A stretch of 64,000 nucleotides of DNA, taken from positions 1-64,000 of the forward strand of contig UQFG01000007.1 of assembly GCA_900540175.1 (NCBI GenBank), written 5' to 3'. Origin of the DNA: an uncultured Mollicutes bacterium. Its GTDB lineage: Bacteria; Bacillota_I; Bacilli_A; Acholeplasmatales; Anaeroplasmataceae. The notes under the pieces were generated by a model. It was not told the DNA's origin and searched no databases. It saw nothing but the letters and a program-made list of their open reading frames with translations. Position numbers and translations under genes: made by a program. Shown here one piece after another: positions 9,253 to 17,622 of the stretch (positions are counted from its first letter, which is position 1; the number at the start of each line of letters is the position of its first letter).

Positions 9253-9341
9253 TCATCCCATCATTCAAGCATTAGCACCTTGCCTAAAGCAGGTTGCTGA
9301 AGGATCAACGAGCTTGCCTCTTCCCTTCTCTATATGGACGA
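9253..9341 (-). promoter_or_regulatory. SAM-I clan (S-box) riboswitch aptamer, P4-less
   Basis: On the minus strand the aptamer carries the S-box signatures CTTCAGCAACC (upstream arm of P2/P3) and CAAGGTGCTAA. P2 pairs GAAGG (9324-9328) with CCTTC (9299-9303); P3 is the short ACCTGC/GCAAGGT hairpin (about 9277-9294); the L2-J3/4 pseudoknot is CAAGC (9312-9316) with GCTTG (9266-9270); P1 pairs TCGTCCAT (9334-9341) with ATGGG-A-TGA (9253-9261). The B. subtilis yitJ aptamer has the same order plus a P4 hairpin that is missing here, as in the SAM-I/IV variant class. It should reduce operon transcription when S-adenosylmethionine is high. Confidence 0.85.
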
Positions 9342-9345
9342 TTTC

Positions 9346-9374
9346 ATTATACCTTTTTTTTCTTTTTTTCGCAA
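9346..9374 (-). promoter_or_regulatory. Promoter of the priA-fmt-metK operon
   Basis: TTGCGA (9369-9374), 17 bases, TATAAT (9346-9351), directly downstream of the folT-like stop codon and just before the SAM aptamer. Confidence 0.8.
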
Positions 9375-10583
9375 CTAAAATAACGAAATGTTTTGGGCGA
9401 TTTCTTCATCTAGCAAGCCAAAGCGACAAAGCGGAAACCGAAGGGCTTTGATAACAAGATAAAGCAAGATGCTTTGCGGCAAAAGATAAAGAACGTTTTT
9501 CGGCAGTGCCGTCAATAAAAAGTAAGCCTGAAGCGCTTCTTGATTCAAGTCGTATAAAATCGCCCACCAAAGCGATCCTAAAAAAGCATTGATTAACAAA
9601 TTGACGAAAAGACGCGCTAAAAAACATTTGAAAAAACTGATTTTGGTTTTATAAAGACACAGTCCGTAAACCAAGCCCGACAGCATGGCATTAAGCGTGT
9701 ACCCGAAAAAGAAAACCGGACTGCTTTGCGTGATAAAAAAGCCGATGGTATCCGATAAAAAGCCGATGACAAGGCCGCATAACGGTCCGTAAAGCATGCA
9801 AAGAACGGCGAAAACCAAATAAGTAAAACCAAGCCCCAAACTGCCGAACCCGGAAGGAATCGGTATCAGTTTGCAAATGAGCATCAAAGCAAATAAAACA
9901 CTGATTACGCTCAAATTCTTTACTCGTCGATAAACCCCCGCTGCCGCTTGCCAATATTTTTTGTGAAACGGCGTGGAAAAAATCGTTTGATTATTTGCTC
10001 CATAAACCGCCTTTAAAGGCGATTTGGAAGAAAGAACAAAGCCGATTATAAAAAACAGCGGAGAAAAAAGAGCGGTCATCGAGGCAATCAACCAAGGATT
10101 TTGGTAATGCACCAACGCGGTATTTTGAAAAAAAACCGGTTCGTTGGCATAACTTAAAACCAAAGTAAAATAATTTTCGAATCGCGTTTTTCCTTCATTG
10201 ACCATACCGTTGCTCATTTTGACCGTCGAAGGAAAAAAACGCATCGGCACACAATACGCATAACCGTCTTCTTGCAACACCAACTGAGAAGACGATAGCA
10301 TTTTCGGATAGTCGATTTTCGCATAGGAAATCACCGAACCGCTTTCAACGCCTTCTTCAATCTGCTTATTGTGAGCATCGATCTGTTCGAATACAGCCGT
10401 AAAAAAATCTTCTGTCTTTAAGTAAGAAACATCGCTTTCCGTCGTTTGAAAATAGTAGACGTATTCTGCCGTTAAACGATTGTAGGCGAACTCGCAAACA
10501 AAATAGCCGGCACCAAACAAAAACAATGTTCCGAGTATCAACGCAAGCCAATAATGTTTCCAGTACAATATCCATTTTTTCAT
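9375..10583 (-). CDS. folT: FolT-like folate ECF transporter S component with extra N-terminal domain
   Basis: A 402-residue membrane protein in two parts. The C-terminal half (about residues 218-390) is an ECF S component of the FolT type: six hydrophobic segments with the typical run GFGSLGLGFTYLVFAVLCMLYGPLCG then GFLSDTIGFFI and FFFGYTLNAMLSGLVYGL. FolT proteins are normally only 170-180 residues. Here about 200 residues precede it: a membrane segment (about 13-33), an extracytoplasmic domain (about 35-160) of unrecognised fold, and a second membrane segment (about 162-186). The tetrahydrofolate riboswitch in its leader supports folate as substrate; the shared energising module (EcfAA'T) is not in the window. 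Ribosome site AGGAGG. Confidence 0.85.
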   Translation of the reverse strand: MKKWILYWKHYWLALILGTLFLFGAGYFVCEFAYNRLTAEYVYYFQTTESDVSYLKTEDFFTAVFEQIDAHNKQIEEGVESGSVISYAKIDYPKMLSSSQLVLQEDGYAYCVPMRFFPSTVKMSNGMVNEGKTRFENYFTLVLSYANEPVFFQNTALVHYQNPWLIASMTALFSPLFFIIGFVLSSKSPLKAVYGANNQTIFSTPFHKKYWQAAAGVYRRVKNLSVISVLFALMLICKLIPIPSGFGSLGLGFTYLVFAVLCMLYGPLCGLVIGFLSDTIGFFITQSSPVFFFGYTLNAMLSGLVYGLCLYKTKISFFKCFLARLFVNLLINAFLGSLWWAILYDLNQEALQAYFLLTALPKNVLYLLPQSILLYLVIKALRFPLCRFGLLDEEIAQNISLF

Positions 10584-10591
10584 TTAAAAAG

Positions 10592-10611
10592 ACCTCCTAA
10601 AAAAGAGATCC
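10592..10611 (-). promoter_or_regulatory. Hairpin sequestering the folT ribosome site
   Basis: On the transcript GATCTC can pair with GGAGGTC around a U-rich loop, masking the AGGAGG site of the folT-like gene. Placed just downstream of the aptamer, it suggests translational rather than terminator control. Inferred by eye only. Confidence 0.5.
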
Positions 10612-10627
10612 ACCATAAATCTTTAGA

Positions 10628-10720
10628 TTACAGCGGATGCACAAAACCACCGCCACAAATTGTGTTCGTCAATACCATCTTCCTATGATAAAGCACTTAA
10701 CGCGATTTTGCTACTCTGTT
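10628..10720 (-). promoter_or_regulatory. Tetrahydrofolate (THF/folT) riboswitch
   Basis: The minus-strand leader contains the conserved THF aptamer elements in order: CAGAGTAG at the 5' side, CGCGTTAAGTGC, a GGAAGATGG stretch, and GCATCCGCTGT closing P1. These match the folT motif of Firmicutes, in which one or two THF or 5-formyl-THF molecules bind. The downstream gene is a FolT-type transporter, the classical target. Confidence 0.93.
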
Positions 10721-10728
10721 CTTGTTTC

Positions 10729-10757
10729 ATTATACTCAAAGTGATCTGAAAATGCAA
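10729..10757 (-). promoter_or_regulatory. Promoter of the folT-like gene
   Basis: TTGCAT (10752-10757), 17 bases, TATAAT (10729-10734), nine bases before the riboswitch. The -35 sits next to the phoR terminator. Confidence 0.75.
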
Positions 10758-10760
10758 GAA

Positions 10761-10778
10761 AAAGGGCCGAAGCCCTTT
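10761..10778 (-). terminator. Terminator of the pst-pho operon
   Basis: AAAGGGC/GCCCTTT arms (10761-10767, 10772-10778) with a TTCG tetraloop and a U-rich tail on the minus strand; it overlaps the phoR stop codon. Confidence 0.85.
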
Positions 10779-12429
10779 ATTGGAAAAGAATTTCGATGGT
10801 TGTTCCTTCTCCTACTTTCGATTTCAACTTGATTTTAAAATCGTACATCCCGGCAATGTGTTTGACGATCGCAAGTCCGAGTCCCGTTCCGCCTAACGAC
10901 TGTCGTTTGGCTTGTTCGGCGCGATAAAACCGTTCGAAAACTCGTTGTTGTTCTTCTTCCGAAATGCCGATGCCGCTGTCTTTGACAACAAAATGTTCTT
11001 CCGTCAATTCCACTTCGATCGTTCCGGAAGGACGGTTATAGGCAATGGCGTTATCCAAAAGATTGCGGAACAACTCTTCCAAATGATTGGTATCCATGAT
11101 GAGTTGGACGTTTTCGATTTTTTCAACTAACGTTATCTCGGCTTGCCCAAGACGTTGTCTAAAACGATCCAACAGATCCGTTAACAAAGCGGACGCATCA
11201 ATTCTCTCGATCTTTTTCGGTTCCTGACGTTCCAATTTCGATAAATTGAGCATATCAATGACAATTTCATTCATTCGTTTGGCTTCCTGAATGGTTTTTT
11301 TCGAATAGTCTAAAATTTGCTGCGGATCGGTTTCAATCTCTTCCGTAATCAGTTGCTGATAGCCGATAATAGAGGTGAGCGGGGATTTCAACTCGTGCGA
11401 AGCATTGGCGAAAAATTCTTTTTTGGTTTGATCCAGTAAGATTTTTTCACTGATGTCCGTCATAACGGCAATCACACCGTTTGAAATCCAATGACCGTCT
11501 AACGGTTTTAAATCGATCTGATAACTCTTATCTTTAACCGTAAGAAGATAGTTGGCCGACTCCTTTTTGGTTCGTACTTGTTCGATCAACTCCTGAAGTC
11601 TGCGATCGCGAATCAAATACAAAACATCTTTACGATAGACCGTCTTTTCTTCCGTTTGAAAAATATGTAAGGCAGCCGGATTGATGAGTCGTACTTTTTT
11701 AGCGGCATCCAGCACCAAAATTCCTTGAGCCATCTGTTCTAACACATTGTTCAGTTTTTCTTTTTGGTTGGAAATCTGCGATAATTTACTTTCCAGTGAT
11801 TTGGTCAGCAACTCCAAAATCTTCGGCAAATCATCGATTGATAGCGAGGCAAGTTCCAAATCCTCATCCGAAAGACGTCCTAAGCGGTTGATGATGGGAT
11901 TCAACGAAGCAACCGTTTTTTTGGAAATCGAATAAATCAAGGCGACCGATAACAAAAAAATACCGAAAAAACAGGCCAAGCCACCGAAAAGAAACGTATT
12001 GAGCCAAGCATGAGCGACTTCTACCGGGATCGCGATCCGAACATAATAATCGCCGTCTAAATCGGCAATATAAAGCATTTGTTTGCCGATCGTTTGCGAG
12101 TAACGCTTGCAACTTTGACCCAAATGCAAGATTTCGTAGCGATCCAAATGATTGGAAAGCGTCGTTTCATGAAACGAATCGTATTGAAGATTTCCTTGTA
12201 AATCAATAAAGGAAATGCGAATGGTCTCATCGCCGTTTGTAAAAACAGAAGCCGTCTGCTCCATATTGTTTCCGTCAAACAACAAGCAGGCGATGCGCAA
12301 ATAATCTTTGACTTGCCGTTCGGCTTGACGATTGGCCGTATCAAACAAAATCAACACCGACACCACAAGTAAAGCGACCAAGGAAAAGAAAACGACCAAT
12401 GAATTGGTTAAAATCATTCTTCTTTTCAT
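10777..12429 (-). CDS. phoR: Phosphate-type sensor histidine kinase PhoR
   Basis: A 550-residue membrane kinase: membrane segment at about residues 8-30, extracytoplasmic region, second segment at about 143-167, a HAMP-like linker, a PAS domain (about 225-320) and the kinase core. The phospho-accepting histidine is in NASHELKSPLTSIIGY (about residue 342); the ATP lid motifs are NLLDNAIAY, KDSGIGISEE and GGTGLGLAIVKHI. Its ATG overlaps the phoP stop (ATGA). Position at the end of pst-phoU-phoP marks it as the phosphate-starvation sensor acting on PhoP. Confidence 0.92.
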   Translation of the reverse strand: MKRRMILTNSLVVFFSLVALLVVSVLILFDTANRQAERQVKDYLRIACLLFDGNNMEQTASVFTNGDETIRISFIDLQGNLQYDSFHETTLSNHLDRYEILHLGQSCKRYSQTIGKQMLYIADLDGDYYVRIAIPVEVAHAWLNTFLFGGLACFFGIFLLSVALIYSISKKTVASLNPIINRLGRLSDEDLELASLSIDDLPKILELLTKSLESKLSQISNQKEKLNNVLEQMAQGILVLDAAKKVRLINPAALHIFQTEEKTVYRKDVLYLIRDRRLQELIEQVRTKKESANYLLTVKDKSYQIDLKPLDGHWISNGVIAVMTDISEKILLDQTKKEFFANASHELKSPLTSIIGYQQLITEEIETDPQQILDYSKKTIQEAKRMNEIVIDMLNLSKLERQEPKKIERIDASALLTDLLDRFRQRLGQAEITLVEKIENVQLIMDTNHLEELFRNLLDNAIAYNRPSGTIEVELTEEHFVVKDSGIGISEEEQQRVFERFYRAEQAKRQSLGGTGLGLAIVKHIAGMYDFKIKLKSKVGEGTTIEILFQ

Positions 12430-13094
12430 TCGCTGATTTGATATCCTATTCCGTAAACGGTTTTAATTTGATCTTGGTGTTGGCCTAATTTGCTGCGTAA
12501 TGACTTAATGTGCATATCCAATGTCCTGCTTTCTAAAATCTGATCCGTATTCCATATCCGTTCGAACAATTCCTCTCTTGAAACCACTTTTCCTTTTCGT
12601 TCCAACAAGAAGGCCAAAATATCGAATTCCTTTGTCGTTAAATCGATTTTCAGTCCATCGACCAAACAAGAGCGCTCATCCAGATTCACGATGAGTTTGC
12701 CGCTAGACAACGACCGGTTTTTCTGATACCGTCGTACTTTTGCCGCCACTCTGGACATCAATTCCAATAGATCGAACGGTTTTTCGATATAGTCATCGGC
12801 CCCCAAATCAAATCCATCCACTTTGTCCATCACCATATGATTGGCCGAAATGATGATGATTTGAATGTCGTCATACCGCGGATTGGAACGGATTTTTTTC
12901 AAAAGTTCGCTTCCCGGTATATCCGGAAGCATCATATCCAAAAGAACCATTTGCGGTTGTTCTTTTGAAAATGCCTCCCAAAAACTCGTTCCGTTTGGAA
13001 AACTTTGAACCGTATAGCCTTGTTTGGACAACGTTTTATTAAGGATCAACGCAATGTTTGGATCGTCTTCAACCGAATAGATGAGAAAATTCAT
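12426..13094 (-). CDS. phoP: Phosphate response regulator PhoP (OmpR family)
   Basis: About 222 residues: receiver domain with acidic pair VEDDPN, phospho-acceptor Asp in MVLLDMMLPDIPG and conserved Lys in YIEKPFDLLEL, then an OmpR/PhoB winged-helix DNA-binding domain (VDGLKIDLTTKEFDILAFLLE...RTLDMHIKSLRSKLG). I place the start at ATG 13092-13094 (protein MNFLIYSVEDDPN) because GAGGTG lies six bases upstream and the longer frame runs into phoU. It likely binds the TTTACA repeats at 17661-17687 upstream of pstS. Confidence 0.94.
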   Translation of the reverse strand: MNFLIYSVEDDPNIALILNKTLSKQGYTVQSFPNGTSFWEAFSKEQPQMVLLDMMLPDIPGSELLKKIRSNPRYDDIQIIIISANHMVMDKVDGFDLGADDYIEKPFDLLELMSRVAAKVRRYQKNRSLSSGKLIVNLDERSCLVDGLKIDLTTKEFDILAFLLERKGKVVSREELFERIWNTDQILESRTLDMHIKSLRSKLGQHQDQIKTVYGIGYQISE

Positions 13095-13104
13095 GCCATT
13101 CACC

Positions 13105-13740
13105 TCAGCAAATTTTTTTATCTTTATGAAAGCCGTTTGCCATGTAAATGACCCATTCGGCGACATTGACACAATGATCGGCTATCCTTTCTAAATATTT
13201 TACCACCAAAGTAGTATAAATTGCAAAAGATAAATCCGCATTCTCCCCGATTTTATATGAAACCAGTCGGGCAAGGAGGTCTTCATATTGTCGGTCGACA
13301 AAATCATCGGAAGCAATCACTTTTTCAGCCAAAGAAAGATCTTTCCGAATATAAGCATGTATGCTGTCTTTGAGCATTTGAATGACAAAATCAAAAAGAG
13401 AGTCTATTTCTTTAAACCGTTTTTCTTTGCAATCAACCAGTTTTAAAGCAAATTCGTAAATATCCTCGGCGTGATCGCCGATCCGCTCGATATCGGCAAC
13501 CAATTTCAAAATACCCGTCACTTCTTTTAAATCTTTCGCATATGGGCGTTCTTTTAAAAGAATCATCAAACACAGTTCTTCGACCAAGCGCTCATAGTGA
13601 TCCACCAAATCATCGTTGATGGTAACCGGATCTTTTTTTCCCAAGTAAAAAGCCATCGCCTCGGTCATATTTTCCACCACGACATCGCTCATTTTAAACA
13701 AAGTTTGATTCAAATAGTCCAATTCTTTTTCCAAATTCAT
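13105..13740 (-). CDS. phoU: Phosphate transport regulator PhoU
   Basis: A 211-residue all-helical cytoplasmic protein with two repeats of the PhoU three-helix bundle; the metal-binding signatures appear as LKLVADIERIGDHAEDIYEF and TLVVKYLERIADHCVNVAEW (E-R-I-[GA]-D-H-x3-[IV]). PhoU links the Pst transporter to the PhoR sensor and lowers pho signalling in high phosphate. It lies between pstB and phoP, the expected order, three bases after pstB. Confidence 0.96.
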   Translation of the reverse strand: MNLEKELDYLNQTLFKMSDVVVENMTEAMAFYLGKKDPVTINDDLVDHYERLVEELCLMILLKERPYAKDLKEVTGILKLVADIERIGDHAEDIYEFALKLVDCKEKRFKEIDSLFDFVIQMLKDSIHAYIRKDLSLAEKVIASDDFVDRQYEDLLARLVSYKIGENADLSFAIYTTLVVKYLERIADHCVNVAEWVIYMANGFHKDKKIC

Positions 13741-13743
13741 CTT

Positions 13744-14502
13744 CTAACCGAACCTTCCTGTAATATAGTCTTCCGTTTTCTTTTCTTTCGGATTGGTAAA
13801 AAGATCGCTTGTTTTCGCAAATTCAATCATTTCTCCCAATAAGAAGAACGCCGTATAATCCGATATTCTGGTCGCTTGCTGCATATTGTGCGTTACAATC
13901 ACGATCGTATATTCTTTTTTCAATTCCCGAATCAGTTCTTCTATTTTGAGCGTGGCAATCGGATCCAGCGCACTGGTCGGCTCGTCCATTAAAATAACTT
14001 CCGGATGCATGGCAATCGTTCGGGCAATGCAAAGACGTTGCTGCTGACCGCCCGATAATCCTAAAGCCGGATCTTTCAACCGGTCTTTTACTTCCTCGTA
14101 TAAAGCCGCTTTTTGAAGGGAATCGACGACGATTTCTTTTAATTTGGCTTTGTTTTTAATTCCGCTGCACCGCGGTCCGTAGGCGACATTATCGAAAATC
14201 GACATCGGAAAAGGATTGGGATTTTGAAAAACCATTCCGACTTTACTACGCAGATCCACCGGATGAATCGTTTGAATGTCTTGATTCTGATACAGAATCG
14301 TCCCTTCGATTTTACAGCCGTCGATCAAATCGTTCATCCGATTTAAACATCTCAGTAGCGTCGATTTACCGCAACCCGAAGGACCGATCAAAGCCGTTAC
14401 CCGATTGCGGTAAATGGATAAATCGACCGACTTTAAAATATGTTTTTCCTGATAATACAGTTGTAGGGATTTAATTTGAAAATCGACTTTTTGTTCTGTC
14501 AT
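13744..14502 (-). CDS. pstB: Phosphate ABC transporter ATPase PstB
   Basis: A 252-residue ABC ATPase: Walker [16 protein letters not shown], signature [18 protein letters not shown], Walker [15 protein letters not shown] and switch His in [14 protein letters not shown], a combination (NRMNDL after Walker A, NMQQA after the switch) characteristic of PstB. It energises phosphate import through PstC/PstA. Its ATG directly follows the pstA stop (TAGATG). Confidence 0.98.
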   Translation of the reverse strand: MTEQKVDFQIKSLQLYYQEKHILKSVDLSIYRNRVTALIGPSGCGKSTLLRCLNRMNDLIDGCKIEGTILYQNQDIQTIHPVDLRSKVGMVFQNPNPFPMSIFDNVAYGPRCSGIKNKAKLKEIVVDSLQKAALYEEVKDRLKDPALGLSGGQQQRLCIARTIAMHPEVILMDEPTSALDPIATLKIEELIRELKKEYTIVIVTHNMQQATRISDYTAFFLLGEMIEFAKTSDLFTNPKEKKTEDYITGRFG

Positions 14503-15714
14503 CTATAAGTTCACTCCCATCTTATTCATTCTTTTCGATAACAATTTAACACCGAGTGACAATACGAAGACCACCATCAAAATGATCATCGAAACGGCAC
14601 AAGCCGTTTCATAATTGGGAACATCCCCTCTGGTAATACTCCAAATATGAAGGGAAAGGGAAGTCGCCGCCTGAAGCAAATGTACTTGATCGCAAATATT
14701 GGTTCCCATTACGAAAATCAACGCAGCCGATTCACCGATAATCCGACCGATCGACAGCAAAGTAGCCGTCAAAATACCCGGAAGGGCACTTGGAATCATG
14801 ATTTTAAAAACCGTCTGTGTTTTGGATGCTCCAAGTGCCAACGAAGCCATCCGATAATGATCCGGGATCACCTGCAATGCTTCGGCGGTCGTTTTGATGA
14901 TCGTCGGCAACAAAATAAGCGTCATGGTCAGCGATCCGGCTAAAATGCTGTATCCTTCCGTATGAAACACGGCCGAAACGAACGGAATGAAAATGATTGC
15001 TCCGCAAAAACCGAAAATAATAGAAGGAATTCCACTCGTCAAATCGATCATGCCCCAAAGAATTCGTTTGATTTTTCCTTCTTTGGCATACTCAACCAAA
15101 TAGATGGCTGCCCCGATACCAAGCGGTAAAGCAATCAAAAGCGTCGTTCCAATCAACAACAGCGTCGCCACCAACGAACCCCTAATTCCACCGCCTTCTT
15201 GTTTGCATTGAAGAGAGGTGATGCGGACGGCCTGATCCAAGATCTCGGCATAAACTTTTGCCCCATCGGAAGCATCCGCTATCAATAGACGTCCGTCTTT
15301 GTTTTTCCCCATCAAAACATCCAGTTCCAAATTTAGCGACAACGCCATCTTCTTCTGATCTTCTTTATTCGTTACCATCGTAAACGGCGAACCGGAAGCG
15401 ATATAGACCATTTTGATGCAGGGCTGTCCGTCTAACGTCACCCCATCTTCCAAACAAACACCGTAGCGCGATGAGAAAAAACTGTTTTTTATACCGGGGT
15501 CGGTATATCGCTGATCGGAAGAATCAACGGAAACGGTGTATAAGGTTTGTTCGTAATCGGCCGTAAACAACCGCAACGAAAATCGTTTGGATCCCACACT
15601 GAAAATATAAATTAAAATTCCGAATAAAACAATCAAACTGAACAGCATGGAAAAAGTCGCCGAACCATAGCGGAAAAAATCGGCAAGTTTGCGTTTAGAC
15701 CATCGATCTTTCAT
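14503..15714 (-). CDS. pstA: Phosphate ABC permease PstA with extracytoplasmic insert
   Basis: A 403-residue permease. The first membrane segment (about 18-38) is followed by an insert of about 125 residues (about 42-165) before the canonical GGIRGSLVATLLLIGTTLLIALPLGIGAAIYLVEYA. PstA is usually 280-300 residues and has only a short loop there, so an extra outside domain is present. The coupling loop (ALGASKTQTVFKIMIPSALPGI) that contacts PstB is normal. Its ATG overlaps the pstC stop. The partner PstS is also abnormal (circularly permuted), suggesting the two changed together. Confidence 0.93.
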   Translation of the reverse strand: MKDRWSKRKLADFFRYGSATFSMLFSLIVLFGILIYIFSVGSKRFSLRLFTADYEQTLYTVSVDSSDQRYTDPGIKNSFFSSRYGVCLEDGVTLDGQPCIKMVYIASGSPFTMVTNKEDQKKMALSLNLELDVLMGKNKDGRLLIADASDGAKVYAEILDQAVRITSLQCKQEGGGIRGSLVATLLLIGTTLLIALPLGIGAAIYLVEYAKEGKIKRILWGMIDLTSGIPSIIFGFCGAIIFIPFVSAVFHTEGYSILAGSLTMTLILLPTIIKTTAEALQVIPDHYRMASLALGASKTQTVFKIMIPSALPGILTATLLSIGRIIGESAALIFVMGTNICDQVHLLQAATSLSLHIWSITRGDVPNYETACAVSMIILMVVFVLSLGVKLLSKRMNKMGVNL

Positions 15715-16628
15715 CGTCGTTCCATTCTCCTTTTAATCCGTTGTAAACCGATATTGGTCACGACGATCAGGCCGATCAATAAAACGCCGACGCTAAAACG
15801 AATATCGTAATCCACCCCACTGGTTTCATGCAAACCGAGCATCATCGTCGAGGTCAAGGTGCGGGTTGTGGCAAACAAATCGAAAACCGGTCCTTCCATC
15901 GGATTACCGCAAACCATGGAAACGGCGGTCGCTTCTCCAAGTGCCCGACCGACACCTAAAATCAAGCCGGTAAAAAGACCGGATTTCGCACCGCCTAAAA
16001 CGATTTTAAAATCCGTCTGAGCCTTCGTTGCGCCTAAGGCAAGCGAAGCTTCGATCTGCGTTTTTTTAACGGCATTTATCGCCGTGATACAGATCATCGT
16101 AATGGTGGGAATCATCATCATAATCAGCACCAAAACAGTCGAAAGACCGGAACTTCCGCCCATTGTCTGTACCCCGAAAACAGTTGCAAGGTCTCGGACC
16201 AGCGGACAAATCACACCCATTCCGAACAAACCGAAAACAATCGACGGAATCGCCGCAAGCAATTCAACGATGCTTTTTAGGATCGTTTTCAAAAAAACGG
16301 GAGCGATCCGAACGATAAACAAAGCCGTTAAAACGGAAATAACAAACGAAATCACGGCGGCAATAAAAACCAAATAAACGGTGTTGATCAAAATACCAAG
16401 CGCGCCGTAATGATTGGAAACCCATGTCGTCGAAGTTAAAAACACAGAAAGGCTTGCCGTAAACAGCATGCCGTCTTCTGTTTGATAGGGTTGTACAAAC
16501 GGTTTGATTCCGCGAATGAAAATAAATCCGACAATAAAAACGATACTGGAAGCACTAAGCAGCGCTACCAGTAAAAAGACCTTTTGTACAAGTTGATCAA
16601 TTCGTAATTTAACAACTGATGATTGCAA
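15711..16628 (-). CDS. pstC: Phosphate ABC permease PstC
   Basis: About 305 residues with six membrane segments; first segment about 20-42, a loop with SVFLTSTTWVSNHYGALGILIN, then the permease core including EAA coupling loop ASLALGATKAQTDFKIVLGGAKSG and the PstC-type ending (LTSTMMLGLHETSGVDYD). Length is normal. The most likely start is TTG at 16626-16628, eight bases after AGAGG; a GTG three codons upstream overlaps the ribosome site. It follows pstS closely. Confidence 0.93.
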   Translation of the reverse strand: MQSSVVKLRIDQLVQKVFLLVALLSASSIVFIVGFIFIRGIKPFVQPYQTEDGMLFTASLSVFLTSTTWVSNHYGALGILINTVYLVFIAAVISFVISVLTALFIVRIAPVFLKTILKSIVELLAAIPSIVFGLFGMGVICPLVRDLATVFGVQTMGGSSGLSTVLVLIMMMIPTITMICITAINAVKKTQIEASLALGATKAQTDFKIVLGGAKSGLFTGLILGVGRALGEATAVSMVCGNPMEGPVFDLFATTRTLTSTMMLGLHETSGVDYDIRFSVGVLLIGLIVVTNIGLQRIKRRMERR

Positions 16629-16639
16629 GAACAACACCT

Positions 16640-17590
16640 CTATTTAACTTCTTGCCAAGTGATTGCTGTAGAAGCGTAAATGGTTTTAAGTAGGGAAGGC
16701 GCAACATCGGATAAAACCGTATTATCCGGATGAACCACCGCCACAATTCCGTCTTTACAGATTTGACCGCTGGTATTTTCGGCACAGATTTCCGTACTGC
16801 TCAATTCTCTTGATAAAAATCCGATGTGTAATTTTTTGGTGCCGTTTTTCTCGCTTCCCTGCGTTCCTTTATAAGCATCGGAAGATCCCGTATGATTGTG
16901 AACGGCTTTAAAACGCGGACATTCCAATTGGAAAGCCTGGGTCAAGGCTTCGGCAATTTTTTCAACGGATGTCGATCCGCCCAAATAAATCGTAACTTCC
17001 GAACCGCTCTTTAAAGCTTCGTTGATTTCCGGACGATCCTGTTTGATTTCTTCCCAAGACGGCGCTTTTTCGATATCGGAGGTAAGAATACCGTCTTTAC
17101 TTTGAATGATACTCATTCCTTCCTGACTTTGGGTATAAGCCAAAAACGCCTGAATCAAAGCCCACTCCGATGAAGTACAATCTTGTTCCTGACGGATGCA
17201 GTAATTAAAATTTCGTTGCAGCGCGTAACTTCCGTCTACAACCCCTTCGATTGTCGGTGAAACACCGTTGTAATTCAATGCTTTCAAAGACGAACTTTCC
17301 AAAGAAGCCAGTGAAATATAACCGATTCCATACGGATCGTTTTTGATTTTAGCGATCATATCGCTGTTGGATTCAACGATGGATGCCCCCGGTATTTTGG
17401 TATCGTCGGCTTTGGCTTCTTCGTAACCGATCGCCGTAAAAAACCCGTCCCGTGTTCCGGATGATGTATCTCTGGAATAACGATTGATATTTTTAGCGGC
17501 ATCAAACTCGCCGTCATGACAAGCGACAACCGAAAACAATGCTGTTGCACTCCCAAGTAAAATAAAACAATTTTTCAACCATGATTTCAT
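16640..17590 (-). CDS. pstS: Phosphate-binding lipoprotein PstS, circularly permuted
   Basis: A 316-residue secreted lipoprotein: signal peptide with lipobox Cys at residue 24 (FSVVAC). Motif order is rotated compared with normal PstS. The usual second half comes first: SRDTSSGTRDGF (39-50, phosphate-binding SGTR), GIGYISLASL (88-97), SPTIEGVVDGSYALQR (111-126). The usual first half comes last: GGSTSVEKIAEAL (204-216), HTGSSDAY (233-240), SRELS (260-264), KDGIVAVVHPDN (279-290), and the protein ends TWQEVK, where a normal PstS continues into SGTR. All motifs of one complete binding protein are present once, so it should still bind phosphate. First gene of the operon, with a pho box upstream. 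Confidence 0.9.
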   Translation of the reverse strand: MKSWLKNCFILLGSATALFSVVACHDGEFDAAKNINRYSRDTSSGTRDGFFTAIGYEEAKADDTKIPGASIVESNSDMIAKIKNDPYGIGYISLASLESSSLKALNYNGVSPTIEGVVDGSYALQRNFNYCIRQEQDCTSSEWALIQAFLAYTQSQEGMSIIQSKDGILTSDIEKAPSWEEIKQDRPEINEALKSGSEVTIYLGGSTSVEKIAEALTQAFQLECPRFKAVHNHTGSSDAYKGTQGSEKNGTKKLHIGFLSRELSSTEICAENTSGQICKDGIVAVVHPDNTVLSDVAPSLLKTIYASTAITWQEVK

Positions 17591-17622
17591 CTTTTTTCCC
17601 CTTTTCCTTTTTTTACAAGTTC

